Source of the DNA: an uncultured Mycoplasmataceae bacterium
Lineage (GTDB): Bacteria; Bacillota_I; Bacilli_A; Mycoplasmatales; Mycoplasmoidaceae
Length of the DNA: 18,571 nucleotides
Assembly: GCA_949289925.1 (NCBI GenBank)
Contig: CASEPW010000048.1
Coordinates: forward strand, 1-18,571
Reading direction: 5' to 3'
Shown here: piece by piece, positions 18,565-18,571 of the stretch
Position numbering within the stretch: position 1 is the stretch's first letter
How the letters are laid out: each line of letters opens with the position of its first letter
Notes under the pieces: model-generated
Database searches by the model: none
Seen by the model: only the letters and a program-made list of their open reading frames with translations
What the model was told of the DNA's origin: nothing
Made by a program: the position numbers and the translations under genes

Positions 18565-18571
18565 TGGCGGT
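18565..18571 (-). tRNA. 3' end of a neighbouring tRNA, probably tRNA-Asp (partial)
   Basis: The minus strand reads ACCGCCA, one base before the tRNA-Phe 5' end. This fits the last three acceptor bases, discriminator G and CCA of a tRNA. Bacillus-type tRNA-Asp ends in GGACCGCCA, and the order Met-Asp-Phe is common in low-GC Gram-positive relatives. Only seven bases are visible, so the identity is a guess from context. Confidence 0.4.

Overview
The window is AT-rich chromosomal DNA of a mollicute, most likely a Mycoplasma-type species. TGA is read as tryptophan (translation table 4). Under the standard code seven of the nine protein genes break into pieces. Under table 4 each becomes one uninterrupted frame with conserved tryptophans at the TGA positions, for example the lysine/tryptophan/glycine motif of the YgjP-like protease and residue 286 of RecA. 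The housekeeping genes pheT, recA and rny and a tRNA cluster frame the window. No transposase, integrase, CRISPR array or rRNA is visible, and no intergenic gap exceeds about 120 bases.

Layout: (1) 1-1301, 3' part of pheT (+). (2) 1288-2954, a leftward pair, recA followed by a YgjP-like zinc metallopeptidase whose 3' end overlaps the 3' end of pheT by 14 bases. (3) 3065-11893, a tightly packed rightward operon of five genes, with gaps or overlaps of -8, +13, -1 and +2 bases: a small two-TM protein; a 654-aa soluble protein; a 758-aa two-TM, coiled-coil protein ending in three aromatic/glycine repeats; a 1194-aa DUF4011-type superfamily 1 helicase; and a 219-aa coiled-coil protein. (4) 12013-17004, a 1663-aa surface protein anchored at both ends, with about eight Lipoprotein_17-like modules, behind its own promoter. 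(5) 17079-18446, rny (RNase Y), followed by a bidirectional hairpin terminator. (6) 18488-18571, leftward tRNA-Phe and the last bases of what looks like tRNA-Asp.

The unusual part is the 14-kb block between recA and rny. It combines integral membrane proteins, a large giant-repeat surface protein and a motif-complete helicase that carries a degenerate nuclease-like C-terminus. Two features suggest that the operon and the surface gene form one system. The soluble 654-aa protein appears to contain two copies of the same roughly 124-residue module that builds the surface protein. A nearly identical inverted repeat, TATATAC-NNN-GTATATA, lies at the operon promoter and upstream of the surface-protein promoter. 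The function is not known from sequence. An envelope-linked assembly (adhesion, motility or terminal-organelle-like), a membrane-tethered nucleic-acid machine and a defence system all remain open; the helicase family is known, but I do not recognise this combination of partners.
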